Shown here: piece after piece, positions 1-6,039 of the stretch | Position numbering within the stretch: position 1 is the stretch's first letter | Layout: each line of letters starts with the position of its first letter | DNA from: Actinomycetospora sp. | GTDB taxonomy: Bacteria > Actinomycetota > Actinomycetes > Mycobacteriales > Pseudonocardiaceae | Reading direction: 5' to 3' | Length of the DNA: 9,033 bases | Assembly: GCA_025925615.1 (NCBI GenBank) | Contig: JAICLN010000162.1 | Coordinates: 1-9,033, forward strand | Translations under genes and position numbers: made by a program | Notes under the pieces: model-generated | Database searches by the model: none | Told to the model about the DNA's origin: nothing | Seen by the model: only the letters and a program-made list of their open reading frames with translations

Positions 1-1522
1 CGGCCGGCCGAGCCCGGCCCGGCTGCGCCGTCGCCGGCGGGTGCGCACGCCGTCGCGGGCCCTGGTCGAGGGCACGCCGGTGTCCTTCTACGTGTTCGAC
101 GTGCTGGAGGTCGACGGCCGCTCCACCGCCCGCCTGACCTACAAGGAGCGCCGCGAACTGCTGAGCGAGATCGACCTCGCGGGCGGGCGCGTCGTGGTGC
201 CGCCGTCGTTCACCGGGGTCGACTCCGAGCAGGTCGTCCGCACCGCGCGCCACTACGGCCTGGGCGGCGTGGTGGCCAAACGGCTGGAGTCGACCTACCA
301 GGGCGGCCGGCGCTCCCGCAGCTGGATCTCCTCGGTGGTCACGCGGTCCCAGGACGTCGTGATCGGGGGGTGGCTCCCGCCGCGGGGCGGCGGGCCCGGG
401 ATCGGCTCGCTGCTGCTCGGCGTGCCCAGCGAGGGGACGCTGCGCTACGTCGGGCGGGTCAGCACCGGGGTCACCGCCGACGCCCGCCGGGAGGTCCTCG
501 AGGCCGCCCGGAACCTCACCCAGGCGGTGAGCCCGTTCGACGGCTCGCTCCCCGCCGACGTCGAGGGCGCGGCGCACTGGCTCACGCCGCGCCTCGTCGG
601 CCACGTGGAGCACCAGCACTGGACCGCGACGGGGCTGCTCGGGCGGCCGGTGTGGCGGGGCCTGCGGGCCGGCACCCATCCGGCCACGGTCCAGGCGCCG
701 GTGCTCGCCGCACCGGTCGTCGCGACGGACCTCGCGCTCGACGACCTGGAGACCGTCGAGGCACGGGCCCGACGCGGGCCGGGGCACCCGAAGGGCGTGA
801 CCGGGCCTGGGGGCGCGTCGGAGCTGACGCTGTCGCGGGCCGCCGAGGGCCTGCCCACGGGGGCCCCGCCGGACCTGACGCTGCCGGTTGCCGACGTCGA
901 GGCCGCGCTGCGCTCCCGGTTCTCGGCGCACTTCGTGCACAACGCGCTGACCGCCATCGCGGCCTACGTCCGGATGGACCCGGGCCGCGCCCGGGAGCTG
1001 CTCACCGAGTTCGCCGACTTCACGCGCTACTCGTTCCGCGACGGCGAGACCGGCACGACGGTCGACGAGGAACTGCGTAACGCCCGGCGCTACCTCACGC
1101 TCGAACAGGCCCGGTTCGGCGCGCGCCTCGAGGTCGAGGTGACGGTCGCCCCCGAGGTGGAGCACGTCGAACTGCCGCCGTTCGTGGTGGCGCCGCTGGT
1201 GGAGAACGCCGTCCGGCACGGGATCGAGCCGAAGCCGGAGGGCGGCACGGTGCGGGTGACCGCGGCCGGCGTGGGGTCCGACTGCGTGGTCACGGTCTCC
1301 GACGACGGGGCCGGGATGGGCCCCGAGGCGTCCCGGGCGGCCTCGCAGGTCGACGCGCGGCACGGCGGCATCGGTGAGGTCACCCGCCGCCTGCACGCGG
1401 CCTTCGGCAGCGCCTGCGACCTGCACGTGGACTCCCGGCCCGGCAGCGGCACGTCGGTCCGGTTGCGGGTGCCCGCGCGTCGCCGCGACCAGCCCGTCCC
1501 GGGCCACCGGCTCGTCAGCTGA
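1..1522 (+). CDS. Degenerate LigD-type ATP-dependent DNA ligase fused to LytS-type histidine kinase (5' partial)
   Basis: The frame is open from base 2, so the true start and the catalytic-lysine motif I lie upstream. Residues below are counted from the GTG at 41, which is only an internal codon. Residues 1-100 are the end of the ligase adenylation domain: motif III FDVLEVDG (19-26), then GGVVAKR (75-81) and WISSV (95-99) at the places of motifs IV and V. Residues 105-214 match the ligase OB domain (LRYVGRVSTG, then GRPVWRGLRAG at 201-211). A linker of roughly 70 residues follows. Residues 288-478 are a LytS/His_kinase plus HATPase module: AHFVHN with phosphoacceptor His297, LVENAVRHG (N box, Asn389), DDGAGMG (G1, 421-427) and HGGIG (G2). 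The kinase resembles the actinobacterial LytS-type kinases that usually pair with a LytTR regulator; no such partner is in view. Codon use stays coding-like through the linker, so I read this as a real fusion. Motifs IV, V and VI are damaged, so ligation is unlikely. A chimera of two decaying genes remains possible. Confidence 0.85.
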   Translation, partial: GRPSPARLRRRRRVRTPSRALVEGTPVSFYVFDVLEVDGRSTARLTYKERRELLSEIDLAGGRVVVPPSFTGVDSEQVVRTARHYGLGGVVAKRLESTYQGGRRSRSWISSVVTRSQDVVIGGWLPPRGGGPGIGSLLLGVPSEGTLRYVGRVSTGVTADARREVLEAARNLTQAVSPFDGSLPADVEGAAHWLTPRLVGHVEHQHWTATGLLGRPVWRGLRAGTHPATVQAPVLAAPVVATDLALDDLETVEARARRGPGHPKGVTGPGGASELTLSRAAEGLPTGAPPDLTLPVADVEAALRSRFSAHFVHNALTAIAAYVRMDPGRARELLTEFADFTRYSFRDGETGTTVDEELRNARRYLTLEQARFGARLEVEVTVAPEVEHVELPPFVVAPLVENAVRHGIEPKPEGGTVRVTAAGVGSDCVVTVSDDGAGMGPEASRAASQVDARHGGIGEVTRRLHAAFGSACDLHVDSRPGSGTSVRLRVPARRRDQPVPGHRLVS

Positions 1523-1533
1523 CCCGCGGGTGG

Positions 1534-1558
1534 CCCCCGCCCGCCCTCCGCGCGGGGG
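1534..1558. terminator. Possible bidirectional terminator hairpin
   Basis: A 7-bp GC-only inverted repeat (CCCCCGC at 1534-1540, GCGGGGG at 1552-1558) with an 11-base loop lies between the stop of the ligase-kinase gene and the stop of the convergent secreted-protein gene. There is no T-run on either side, so this is a placement-based guess in a very GC-rich stretch. Confidence 0.3.
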
Positions 1559-1572
1559 ACACCCCGCCGGGG

Positions 1573-1851
1573 TCAGTCGTCGTCGGAGTGCGCGGACTGC
1601 CCGCAGGCGGTCTCGTTCGAGTTCCCGCCGAGGATCCCCGAGAGGATCGGGACCTGGAGCCCGCAGGCCTGCACCGGGAGCAGCGTCGCGTGGTTGAGGA
1701 TGCCGACGTCGCCCTGGTCGTCGTCGGTGGCGCGGGGCTGGGCCGAGGCCATCGGCGCGACGGCGGCGAGCGCGGCCGCCGAGAGCGCGAGGGCGGCGAC
1801 GGGGGTGGCGGCGTGACGGCCGAGCTGACGCGGGGCGCGGTGCTTGGACAC
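1573..1851 (-). CDS. Small secreted chaplin-like protein
   Basis: 92 residues. The N-terminus is a clear Sec signal peptide: basic residues 1-13, a hydrophobic Ala/Leu/Val core at about 14-33, and cleavage expected after ASA (37/38). The mature part of about 55 residues begins with an acidic DDD stretch, continues DVGILNHATLLPVQACG and ends in DDD. It has exactly two cysteines, Cys63 and Cys83. Two cysteines about 20 residues apart around a CGxxVxIxxGIL core resemble chaplins, the short amyloid-forming surface proteins of Streptomyces aerial hyphae, but the match is loose and the acidic ends are not typical. The start is GTG at 1851, with GGGAGGA five bases upstream (complement of 1857-1863). 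It is convergent with the ligase-kinase gene and divergent from the DUF429-like gene, so probably transcribed alone. Cell-surface role is inferred; function unknown. Confidence 0.8.
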   Translation of the reverse strand: MSKHRAPRQLGRHAATPVAALALSAAALAAVAPMASAQPRATDDDQGDVGILNHATLLPVQACGLQVPILSGILGGNSNETACGQSAHSDDD

Positions 1852-1915
1852 GGAGTTCCTCCCGGAGCAATCGGATGGACCGTTCGCCGCAGCGGAGATG
1901 CGGTGAGCGGCTCAG

Positions 1916-1929
1916 GGAGCGTGCGCTCC
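1916..1929. promoter_or_regulatory. Short palindrome in divergent intergenic region
   Basis: GGAGCG-TG-CGCTCC is a perfect 6-bp inverted repeat in the 245-bp gap between the secreted-protein gene (minus) and the DUF429-like gene (plus). Just before it, TGAGC-G-GCTCA (1904-1914) is a second small palindrome. Either could be an operator or chance in GC-rich DNA. I found no convincing -10 element in this gap for either gene. Confidence 0.2.
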
Positions 1930-2084
1930 GCGTGACGGGTGGGGCCAGCGGGACGCCCGATGACGCCCGGAAAAGGTGGTCCCGCTCGCGTGCTCCCGAG
2001 TGGCCGCGTACAAGAGGTCGAGCGGTCGTTCTGCTGCGACGAACGGGTGACCGGGGTGGATCGTCGTCAGCGCGGGACGGCGGC

Positions 2085-2089
2085 GAGGA
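2085..2089 (+). promoter_or_regulatory. Ribosome-binding site that fixes the start of the DUF429-like gene
   Basis: GAGGA lies seven bases before the GTG at 2097. The reading frame is open much further upstream (to 1875), but this site, and the fact that the conserved protein begins at RLLAVDWSG, put the start here. Confidence 0.65.
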
Positions 2090-2096
2090 TGACGGC

Positions 2097-2885
2097 GTGC
2101 GCCTGCTCGCCGTCGACTGGTCCGGGGACCTGCGCGGCGCCCACCGCCGCATCCGCGTGGCGGAGGCCGTGCCGGGGCGGCTGCTCGACGTGTACGGGGG
2201 GCTCGACCGCGCGGGCGTCGGGGAACTGCTGGCGGGGCTGCGTGACGGGCCCGGACCCGTCGTCGTCGGGATGGACTTCTCGTTCGGGCTGCCCGGCTGG
2301 TTCGGCCGGGCGCACGGGTGCACGACGCTGCCCGACGTGTGGGCCCTGGTCGCCGCCGACGGCGAGCGCTGGTTGCGGGACTGTCCGCCGCCGTTCTGGG
2401 GGCGCCCCGGCACCCGACGCCCCGCGCCCGACCCGGCCCGACCGCTCTTCCGGCGCACCGAGCAGGACGCGCGGGACCGGGGCCTGCGCCCGCTGTCGAC
2501 GTTCCAGATCGGCGGAGCGGGCGCGGTCGGCACCGGATCGGTGCGCGGGATGGCCCTGCTCGGCGCGTGGCGCGAGGCGGGCCTCGGGGTCTGGCCGGTG
2601 GACCCCGTCCCGAACTCGTCGGGAGTGCTGCTCGTCGAGGTCTACCCGCGGGCGATGACGGGTCCGGTGGTGAAGTCCTCGGCGGTCGCGCTGAGGGCGT
2701 ACGTCGCGGCCGACCCCCGCATCCCGGTCGCCCTGCGCGACGACGTCGCCGCCACCGAGGACGCGTTCGACGCCGCCCTGGCCGCGCTGGGCATGGCCGA
2801 GCACGCCGACCAGCTGGCGTCCCTGGCCGGGTCGACCGACTCGGGGGATCTGCTGGAGGGCCGCATGTGGGCTCCGCCCGGGTGA
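2097..2885 (+). CDS. DUF429-like protein, predicted RNase H-fold nuclease
   Basis: 262 residues from the GTG at 2097. The sequence opens with AVDWSG (5-10), the first beta strand with an acidic residue (Asp7) typical of RNase H-like folds. Further acidic residues in family-like positions are Asp60 in VGMDFSFGLP, Glu181 in VEVYPR and Glu221/Asp222/Asp225 in TEDAFDAA. The middle holds PPFWGRPG, FRRTE and STFQIGGAGAVGTGSVRGM, conserved in a family of uncharacterised actinobacterial and proteobacterial proteins as I remember it. The spread of D, D, E and D suggests a metal-dependent active site, but substrate and reaction are unknown; 'nuclease' rests on fold only. No signal peptide or membrane segment, so probably cytoplasmic. 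It has no co-directional neighbour and ends 25 bases from a convergent gene, so it appears monocistronic. Confidence 0.8.
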   Translation: MRLLAVDWSGDLRGAHRRIRVAEAVPGRLLDVYGGLDRAGVGELLAGLRDGPGPVVVGMDFSFGLPGWFGRAHGCTTLPDVWALVAADGERWLRDCPPPFWGRPGTRRPAPDPARPLFRRTEQDARDRGLRPLSTFQIGGAGAVGTGSVRGMALLGAWREAGLGVWPVDPVPNSSGVLLVEVYPRAMTGPVVKSSAVALRAYVAADPRIPVALRDDVAATEDAFDAALAALGMAEHADQLASLAGSTDSGDLLEGRMWAPPG

Positions 2886-2921
2886 GCACTACTCCGCCCT
2901 ATGGCACGGATTACTGCTCAC
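2882..2921. terminator. Inverted repeat overlapping both convergent stop codons
   Basis: GTGAGCACTACTCC (2882-2895) and GGATTACTGCTCAC (2908-2921) pair over 14 positions with two mismatches. GCC (2896-2898) and GGC (2903-2905) can extend the stem inward around a CTAT loop. The left arm contains the TGA stop of the DUF429-like gene and the right arm contains the TAA stop of the oxidoreductase gene. The region is less G+C-rich than its surroundings. A bidirectional terminator is the simplest reading, although neither strand has a long T-run. Confidence 0.6.
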
Positions 2922-3930
2922 GGGGCCGGAGGCCACCCACCGCGACCTCGGAGAACGTCAGCCCGAGCTGATCGGCCGCCTCGGCCAGCACGCCCTGCAC
3001 GGCCAGGGTGTCGTCGAGCGGCATGACCGCCGACTCCGTCCGGCCCGCCCGCAGGCAGGCGTTCACCTCGTCGATCTCGTGCGAGTAGCCCGCACCCTCC
3101 GGCGGCAGCTCGATCGTCTCGGCGTCGGCGCCCGCCCGGTGCACCACGATCGTCGTCGGGTGGTGGAAGCGGGGCAGGACGTCGATCCACCCCGTCGTCC
3201 CGAAGATGCGGGCCTGGCCGGGGGAGGGGCTGTGGAACGAGGTCTGCGCGGTCGCGAACCGGCCGTCCTCCCACGCCATCAGCAGGGCGTTCTCGGCGTC
3301 GACCCCCGTCGTCTCCCGCGAGGCCACCGCGTGCACGGCCGACGGGGTCCCGCCGAGCACCATCTGCGCGAACGACACCGGGTAGACGGTGAGGTCGAGC
3401 AGCGCGCCGCCCCCGAGCTCCGGCGCGAAGAGCCGGTCGGCGGGGTCGACGTCCCGCAGGGTGCCGAGGTCGGCCTGCACGGAGCGCACCTCGCCGATCC
3501 CGCCGGCCTCGTAAATCTCCCGGGCCCGCACGATCGCGGGCTGGAAGCGGGTCCACATCGCCTCCATCGCGAAGACGCCGTGGCGGCGGGCGGTGTCGAC
3601 GACGCGCCACGCCCCGGCCAGCGTCGCGGTGAAGGTCTTCTCGACCAGCACGGCCTTGCCCGCCTCGAGGGCGGCGACGGCGAGGTCGGCGTGCTGGGGG
3701 TGTGGGGTCGCGATGTAGACGACGTCGACGGCGTCGTCGTCGAGCAGCTCCCGGTACGAGCCGTGCGCGCGGGTCGCGTCGGTGCCGTGGGCGCGGGCGA
3801 ACTCCTGCGCCCGCTCCGCCGACCGGGACCCGACCGCGGCCAGCTCGGTGCCTTCGCTGTGGGCGAGGTCGCCGGCCACGTTCGCCGCGATCCGGCCCGG
3901 CCCGGCGATGCCCCAGCGGATGGTCTGCAC
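2911..3930 (-). CDS. Gfo/Idh/MocA family NAD(P)-dependent oxidoreductase
   Basis: 339 residues, the usual length for the family. The N-terminal Rossmann domain starts with GIAGPGRIA (8-15), and ATPHPQH (74-80) follows the fourth strand. VEKTF (96-100) is the catalytic EKP-type motif, with Thr in place of Pro and Lys98 kept. AMEAMWTRF (121-129) and GGGALLDLTVYPVSFA (173-188) are hallmarks of the dihydrodiol dehydrogenase/glucose-fructose oxidoreductase-like branch; Asp179 and Tyr183 are the likely active-site residues. These cytoplasmic enzymes oxidise or reduce sugars, polyols or related carbonyl compounds; the substrate cannot be read here. The start is GTG at 3930 with only a weak ribosome-binding site. 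It is the last gene of a probable three-gene minus-strand operon, 43 bases after the lmeA-like gene with no terminator between. Confidence 0.88.
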   Translation of the reverse strand: MQTIRWGIAGPGRIAANVAGDLAHSEGTELAAVGSRSAERAQEFARAHGTDATRAHGSYRELLDDDAVDVVYIATPHPQHADLAVAALEAGKAVLVEKTFTATLAGAWRVVDTARRHGVFAMEAMWTRFQPAIVRAREIYEAGGIGEVRSVQADLGTLRDVDPADRLFAPELGGGALLDLTVYPVSFAQMVLGGTPSAVHAVASRETTGVDAENALLMAWEDGRFATAQTSFHSPSPGQARIFGTTGWIDVLPRFHHPTTIVVHRAGADAETIELPPEGAGYSHEIDEVNACLRAGRTESAVMPLDDTLAVQGVLAEAADQLGLTFSEVAVGGLRPREQ

Positions 3931-3973
3931 GGCGCTCAGCCTGTCACGGGCCGCAGGGGGCGGGACGGGGGCG

Positions 3974-4762
3974 TCAGAGGGACCCGCCGAGCAGGTCGAC
4001 GTCCTTCGCGGTGCCCGAGACGACGAGCTTGCCGTCCTGGGCGCGCAGGTCCGTCGCGGTGATCGAGAAGGGCAGCGACCCCGGATCGACGCGGGCCGAG
4101 AACCCGGAGAGCCGCCCGCGCAGCGCGTCGGTCACCGCGCTCGGGACGGAGCCGTCGCCGGCGTCGACCGCGATGTCGCGGGCCGAGAGCACGATCTGGC
4201 CGCCGGAGAGCTTGAACGTCGCGATCACCGACGTGCGGACCTGCTGGCCCAGCACCGTCGTGGTCGACGTCAGCGCCACGGCCTGCGAGGGGTCGACCCC
4301 GGAGAGCGCCGTGCGCGCCGTGGTCCCGGTCGCGCGGCGGGCGTCCAGCGTCGCGTCGGTGACCGGCTCGACGGTGACGTCGGAGACGTGCAGCACCCGG
4401 GCGAGGTCGGCCGGGTCGATCTGGGCGCTCGCGGTCACCGTGCGCGCCGGGATCGAGCGGACGGTCCCGTCGATCAGCGACTGCGGGGGCAGTGACACGT
4501 CGCCGAGGTCGGCGACCAGCGTGATGTCCCGGAGCTGCCGGTAGGGGATGTGCTCGGCCGTCAGGGTCACCGAGCCGTACTCCCCGGCGGCCGCCTGGGT
4601 CACGAACGGGAAGCCGTGGATGGCGACGTCCGGCTCGGCGTCCAGCTTCAGCTGCGTCTGCAGCTGGGTGGCCACCCGGTCCTCGGCGATCCACCGGGCC
4701 CCGAAGTCGGCACCGACGAGCAGCACGACGAGCACGGCCAGCGTGATCAGGAAACCTCGCAT
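3974..4762 (-). CDS. LmeA-like (DUF2993) phospholipid-binding envelope protein
   Basis: 262 residues. Residues 3-19 (FLITLAVLVVLLVGADF) form one hydrophobic segment, a signal sequence or membrane anchor. After it comes the DUF2993 pattern: an amphipathic start with VATQLQTQLKL, then IHGFPFVTQAAAGEYGSVTL (48-67), IPYRQLRDI, a central section with long beta-strand-like stretches, and a C-terminal GFSARVDPGSLPFSIT (220-235). In mycobacteria the family member LmeA binds phospholipids in the periplasm and supports lipomannan/lipoarabinomannan maturation; the equivalent role here is inference. The start is ATG at 4762 with GGAGGA nine bases upstream. It lies 52 bases downstream of the acyl-CoA dehydrogenase gene and 43 upstream of the oxidoreductase gene, all on one strand. 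Confidence 0.85.
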   Translation of the reverse strand: MRGFLITLAVLVVLLVGADFGARWIAEDRVATQLQTQLKLDAEPDVAIHGFPFVTQAAAGEYGSVTLTAEHIPYRQLRDITLVADLGDVSLPPQSLIDGTVRSIPARTVTASAQIDPADLARVLHVSDVTVEPVTDATLDARRATGTTARTALSGVDPSQAVALTSTTTVLGQQVRTSVIATFKLSGGQIVLSARDIAVDAGDGSVPSAVTDALRGRLSGFSARVDPGSLPFSITATDLRAQDGKLVVSGTAKDVDLLGGSL

Positions 4763-4771
4763 CGGGAGCCA

Positions 4772-4788
4772 TCCTCCGCCACGGAGGA
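4772..4788 (-). promoter_or_regulatory. Hairpin sequestering the lmeA-like gene's ribosome-binding site
   Basis: TCCTCCG (4772-4778) and CGGAGGA (4782-4788) form a perfect 7-bp inverted repeat with a three-base loop. In the minus-strand mRNA one arm is exactly the GGAGGA Shine-Dalgarno of the lmeA-like gene. It lies between the acyl-CoA dehydrogenase stop and the lmeA-like start. It may lower initiation unless ribosomes arrive from upstream. No T-run follows, so a terminator is less likely. Confidence 0.45.
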
Positions 4789-4814
4789 GACGCCGCCGTC
4801 GTCCCCCCGGCGCG

Positions 4815-5957
4815 TCAGCGCGCGAAGTGGCGGCTGATGACGAGGCGCTGGATCTGGTTGGTGCCCTCGAAGATCTGCATGATCTTGGCCTCGCGCATGT
4901 ACCGCTCGACCGGGAAGTCGCGGGTGTACCCGTAGCCGCCGAAGACCTGGACGGCGTCGGTGGTGACCTTCATGGCGGCGTCGGTGGCGACGAGCTTCGC
5001 GACGCTGGCCTGGCGGCCGTACGCGACGCCGGCGTCCCGACGGCGGGCGGCGTCGAGGTAGGTGGCCCGCGCCGAGTCGACCGCGGCGGCCATGTCGGCG
5101 AGCAGGAAGCCGAGGCCCTGGTGGTCGACGATCTTCTTGCCGAAGGTCTGCCGCTCTCCTGCGTACTCGACGGCGGCGTCGAGCGCGGCCTGGGCGAGCC
5201 CGGTGGCGCACGCGGCGATGCCGAGCCGGCCGCTGTCGAGTGCGGCGAACGCGATCGACAGGCCTTGGCCCTCCTCACCGAGGAGCCGGTCGCTGTCGAG
5301 GACGGCGCCGTCCCAGGAGGCCGACGTCGTCGGGATCCCGTGCAGGCCCATCTTCTCCTCCGGCTTCCCGAAGGTCAGACCGTCGGCCTGTCCCGGCGCG
5401 AGGAAGCAGGAGATGCCCCGCGAGCCGTCGTCGGTGCGGGCGAAGAGCGCGTAGAAATCGGCCTTGCCGCCGTGGGTGATCCAGGCCTTCTCACCGGTGA
5501 TCCGGTAGCCGCCGGACTCGTCGCGCTCCGCCCGGCAGCGCAGCGCCGCCGCGTCCGACCCGGCCTGCGGCTCGGAGAGGCTGTAGCCGCCGATCAGCTC
5601 ACCGGCCAGCATCTTCGGCAGCCACTGCTCCTGCTGCTCGGCGCTGCCGAACGTCGCGACCGGGAAGCACGCCAGGCCGTGCACCGAGGTCGCGACCGCC
5701 ACGGCGGCCCACCGCGCCGCGAGCTCCTCGAGCACCTGCAGGTAGACCTCGTAGGGCTGTCCGCCGCCGCCGAACTCCTCCGGGTAGGGCAGCCCGAGCA
5801 GGCCGGTCTCGCCGAGCGTGGCGAACAGGCCCTCGGGATAGGTCTCGGAGCGCTCGTGGGCATCGACGCGGGTCGCCAGTTCCTTGTCGGCGACCTCGCG
5901 CGTCAGCTCGATGAGCGCCCGTGCCTCGTCGGTGGGCAGGAGACGGTCGACCGCCAT
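4815..5957 (-). CDS. Acyl-CoA dehydrogenase family protein
   Basis: 380 residues, the normal length. It is an FAD enzyme that introduces the alpha-beta double bond into an acyl-CoA and passes electrons to electron-transfer flavoprotein. The N-terminal helical domain runs to about 115. The middle domain carries YSLSEPQAGSD and GEKAWITHGG. The C-terminal domain carries RQTFGKKIVDHQ, QVFGGYGYTRDFPVERYMRE and IFEGTNQIQR; Glu364 of EGTNQI is the expected catalytic base. The shape is short-chain/branched-chain type, but chain length is not readable. The start is ATG at 5957 with AGGAG four bases before it. A longer frame to 6020 exists, but its extra codons run through the operator. It is the first gene of the minus-strand operon and is divergent from the TetR gene, which probably represses it. 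Confidence 0.93.
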   Translation of the reverse strand: MAVDRLLPTDEARALIELTREVADKELATRVDAHERSETYPEGLFATLGETGLLGLPYPEEFGGGGQPYEVYLQVLEELAARWAAVAVATSVHGLACFPVATFGSAEQQEQWLPKMLAGELIGGYSLSEPQAGSDAAALRCRAERDESGGYRITGEKAWITHGGKADFYALFARTDDGSRGISCFLAPGQADGLTFGKPEEKMGLHGIPTTSASWDGAVLDSDRLLGEEGQGLSIAFAALDSGRLGIAACATGLAQAALDAAVEYAGERQTFGKKIVDHQGLGFLLADMAAAVDSARATYLDAARRRDAGVAYGRQASVAKLVATDAAMKVTTDAVQVFGGYGYTRDFPVERYMREAKIMQIFEGTNQIQRLVISRHFAR

Positions 5958-5965
5958 GGTGCTCC

Positions 5966-6008
5966 TATCGGTCCTTATCGGTACTGAGAACGGAACGTCA
6001 GTACCGAT
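5966..6008. promoter_or_regulatory. Probable TetR operator between divergent genes
   Basis: ATCGGTACTGA (5977-5987) and TCAGTACCGAT (5998-6008) are a perfect 11-bp inverted repeat with a 10-base spacer. A third copy of the half-site, TATCGGT, at 5966-5972 sits exactly 10 bp (one helical turn) before the TATCGGT at 5976-5982. The site lies in the 82-bp gap between the acyl-CoA dehydrogenase and TetR starts. The right arm falls at about -42 to -32 of the proposed TetR start point, so autorepression and repression of the operon are both plausible. Confidence 0.7.
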
Positions 6009-6027
6009 GAGAGTAGCCACGGGCGGC

Positions 6028-6033
6028 TATGAT
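6028..6033 (+). promoter_or_regulatory. -10 element of a probable leaderless TetR promoter
   Basis: TATGAT differs from TATAAT at one position and ends seven bases before the GTG at 6040. A transcript starting there would begin on the start codon, as in many actinobacterial leaderless genes. There is no clear -35 hexamer and no Shine-Dalgarno before the GTG, both in keeping with this reading. Confidence 0.55.
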
Positions 6034-6039
6034 CGCCAG

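Noticed and set aside
1875..2096. N-terminal extension of the DUF429-like protein
   Set aside because: The residues are Arg/Gly-rich without conserved motifs, while the GTG at 2097 has a good ribosome-binding site just before the conserved first strand.
1912..2889. Minus-strand open frame opposite the DUF429-like gene
   Set aside because: Almost entirely Arg/Pro/Ala, as expected from the antisense of a high-GC gene; the plus-strand protein has clear conserved motifs.
4548..5987. 479-codon plus-strand open frame opposite the acyl-CoA dehydrogenase
   Set aside because: The minus strand encodes a complete, well-recognised enzyme; the plus frame has no domain signal.
5958..6020. 21-codon extension of the acyl-CoA dehydrogenase
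   Set aside because: It would run through the palindromic operator and past a well-placed AGGAG; enzymes of this family start near MAVDRLLPTDEAR.
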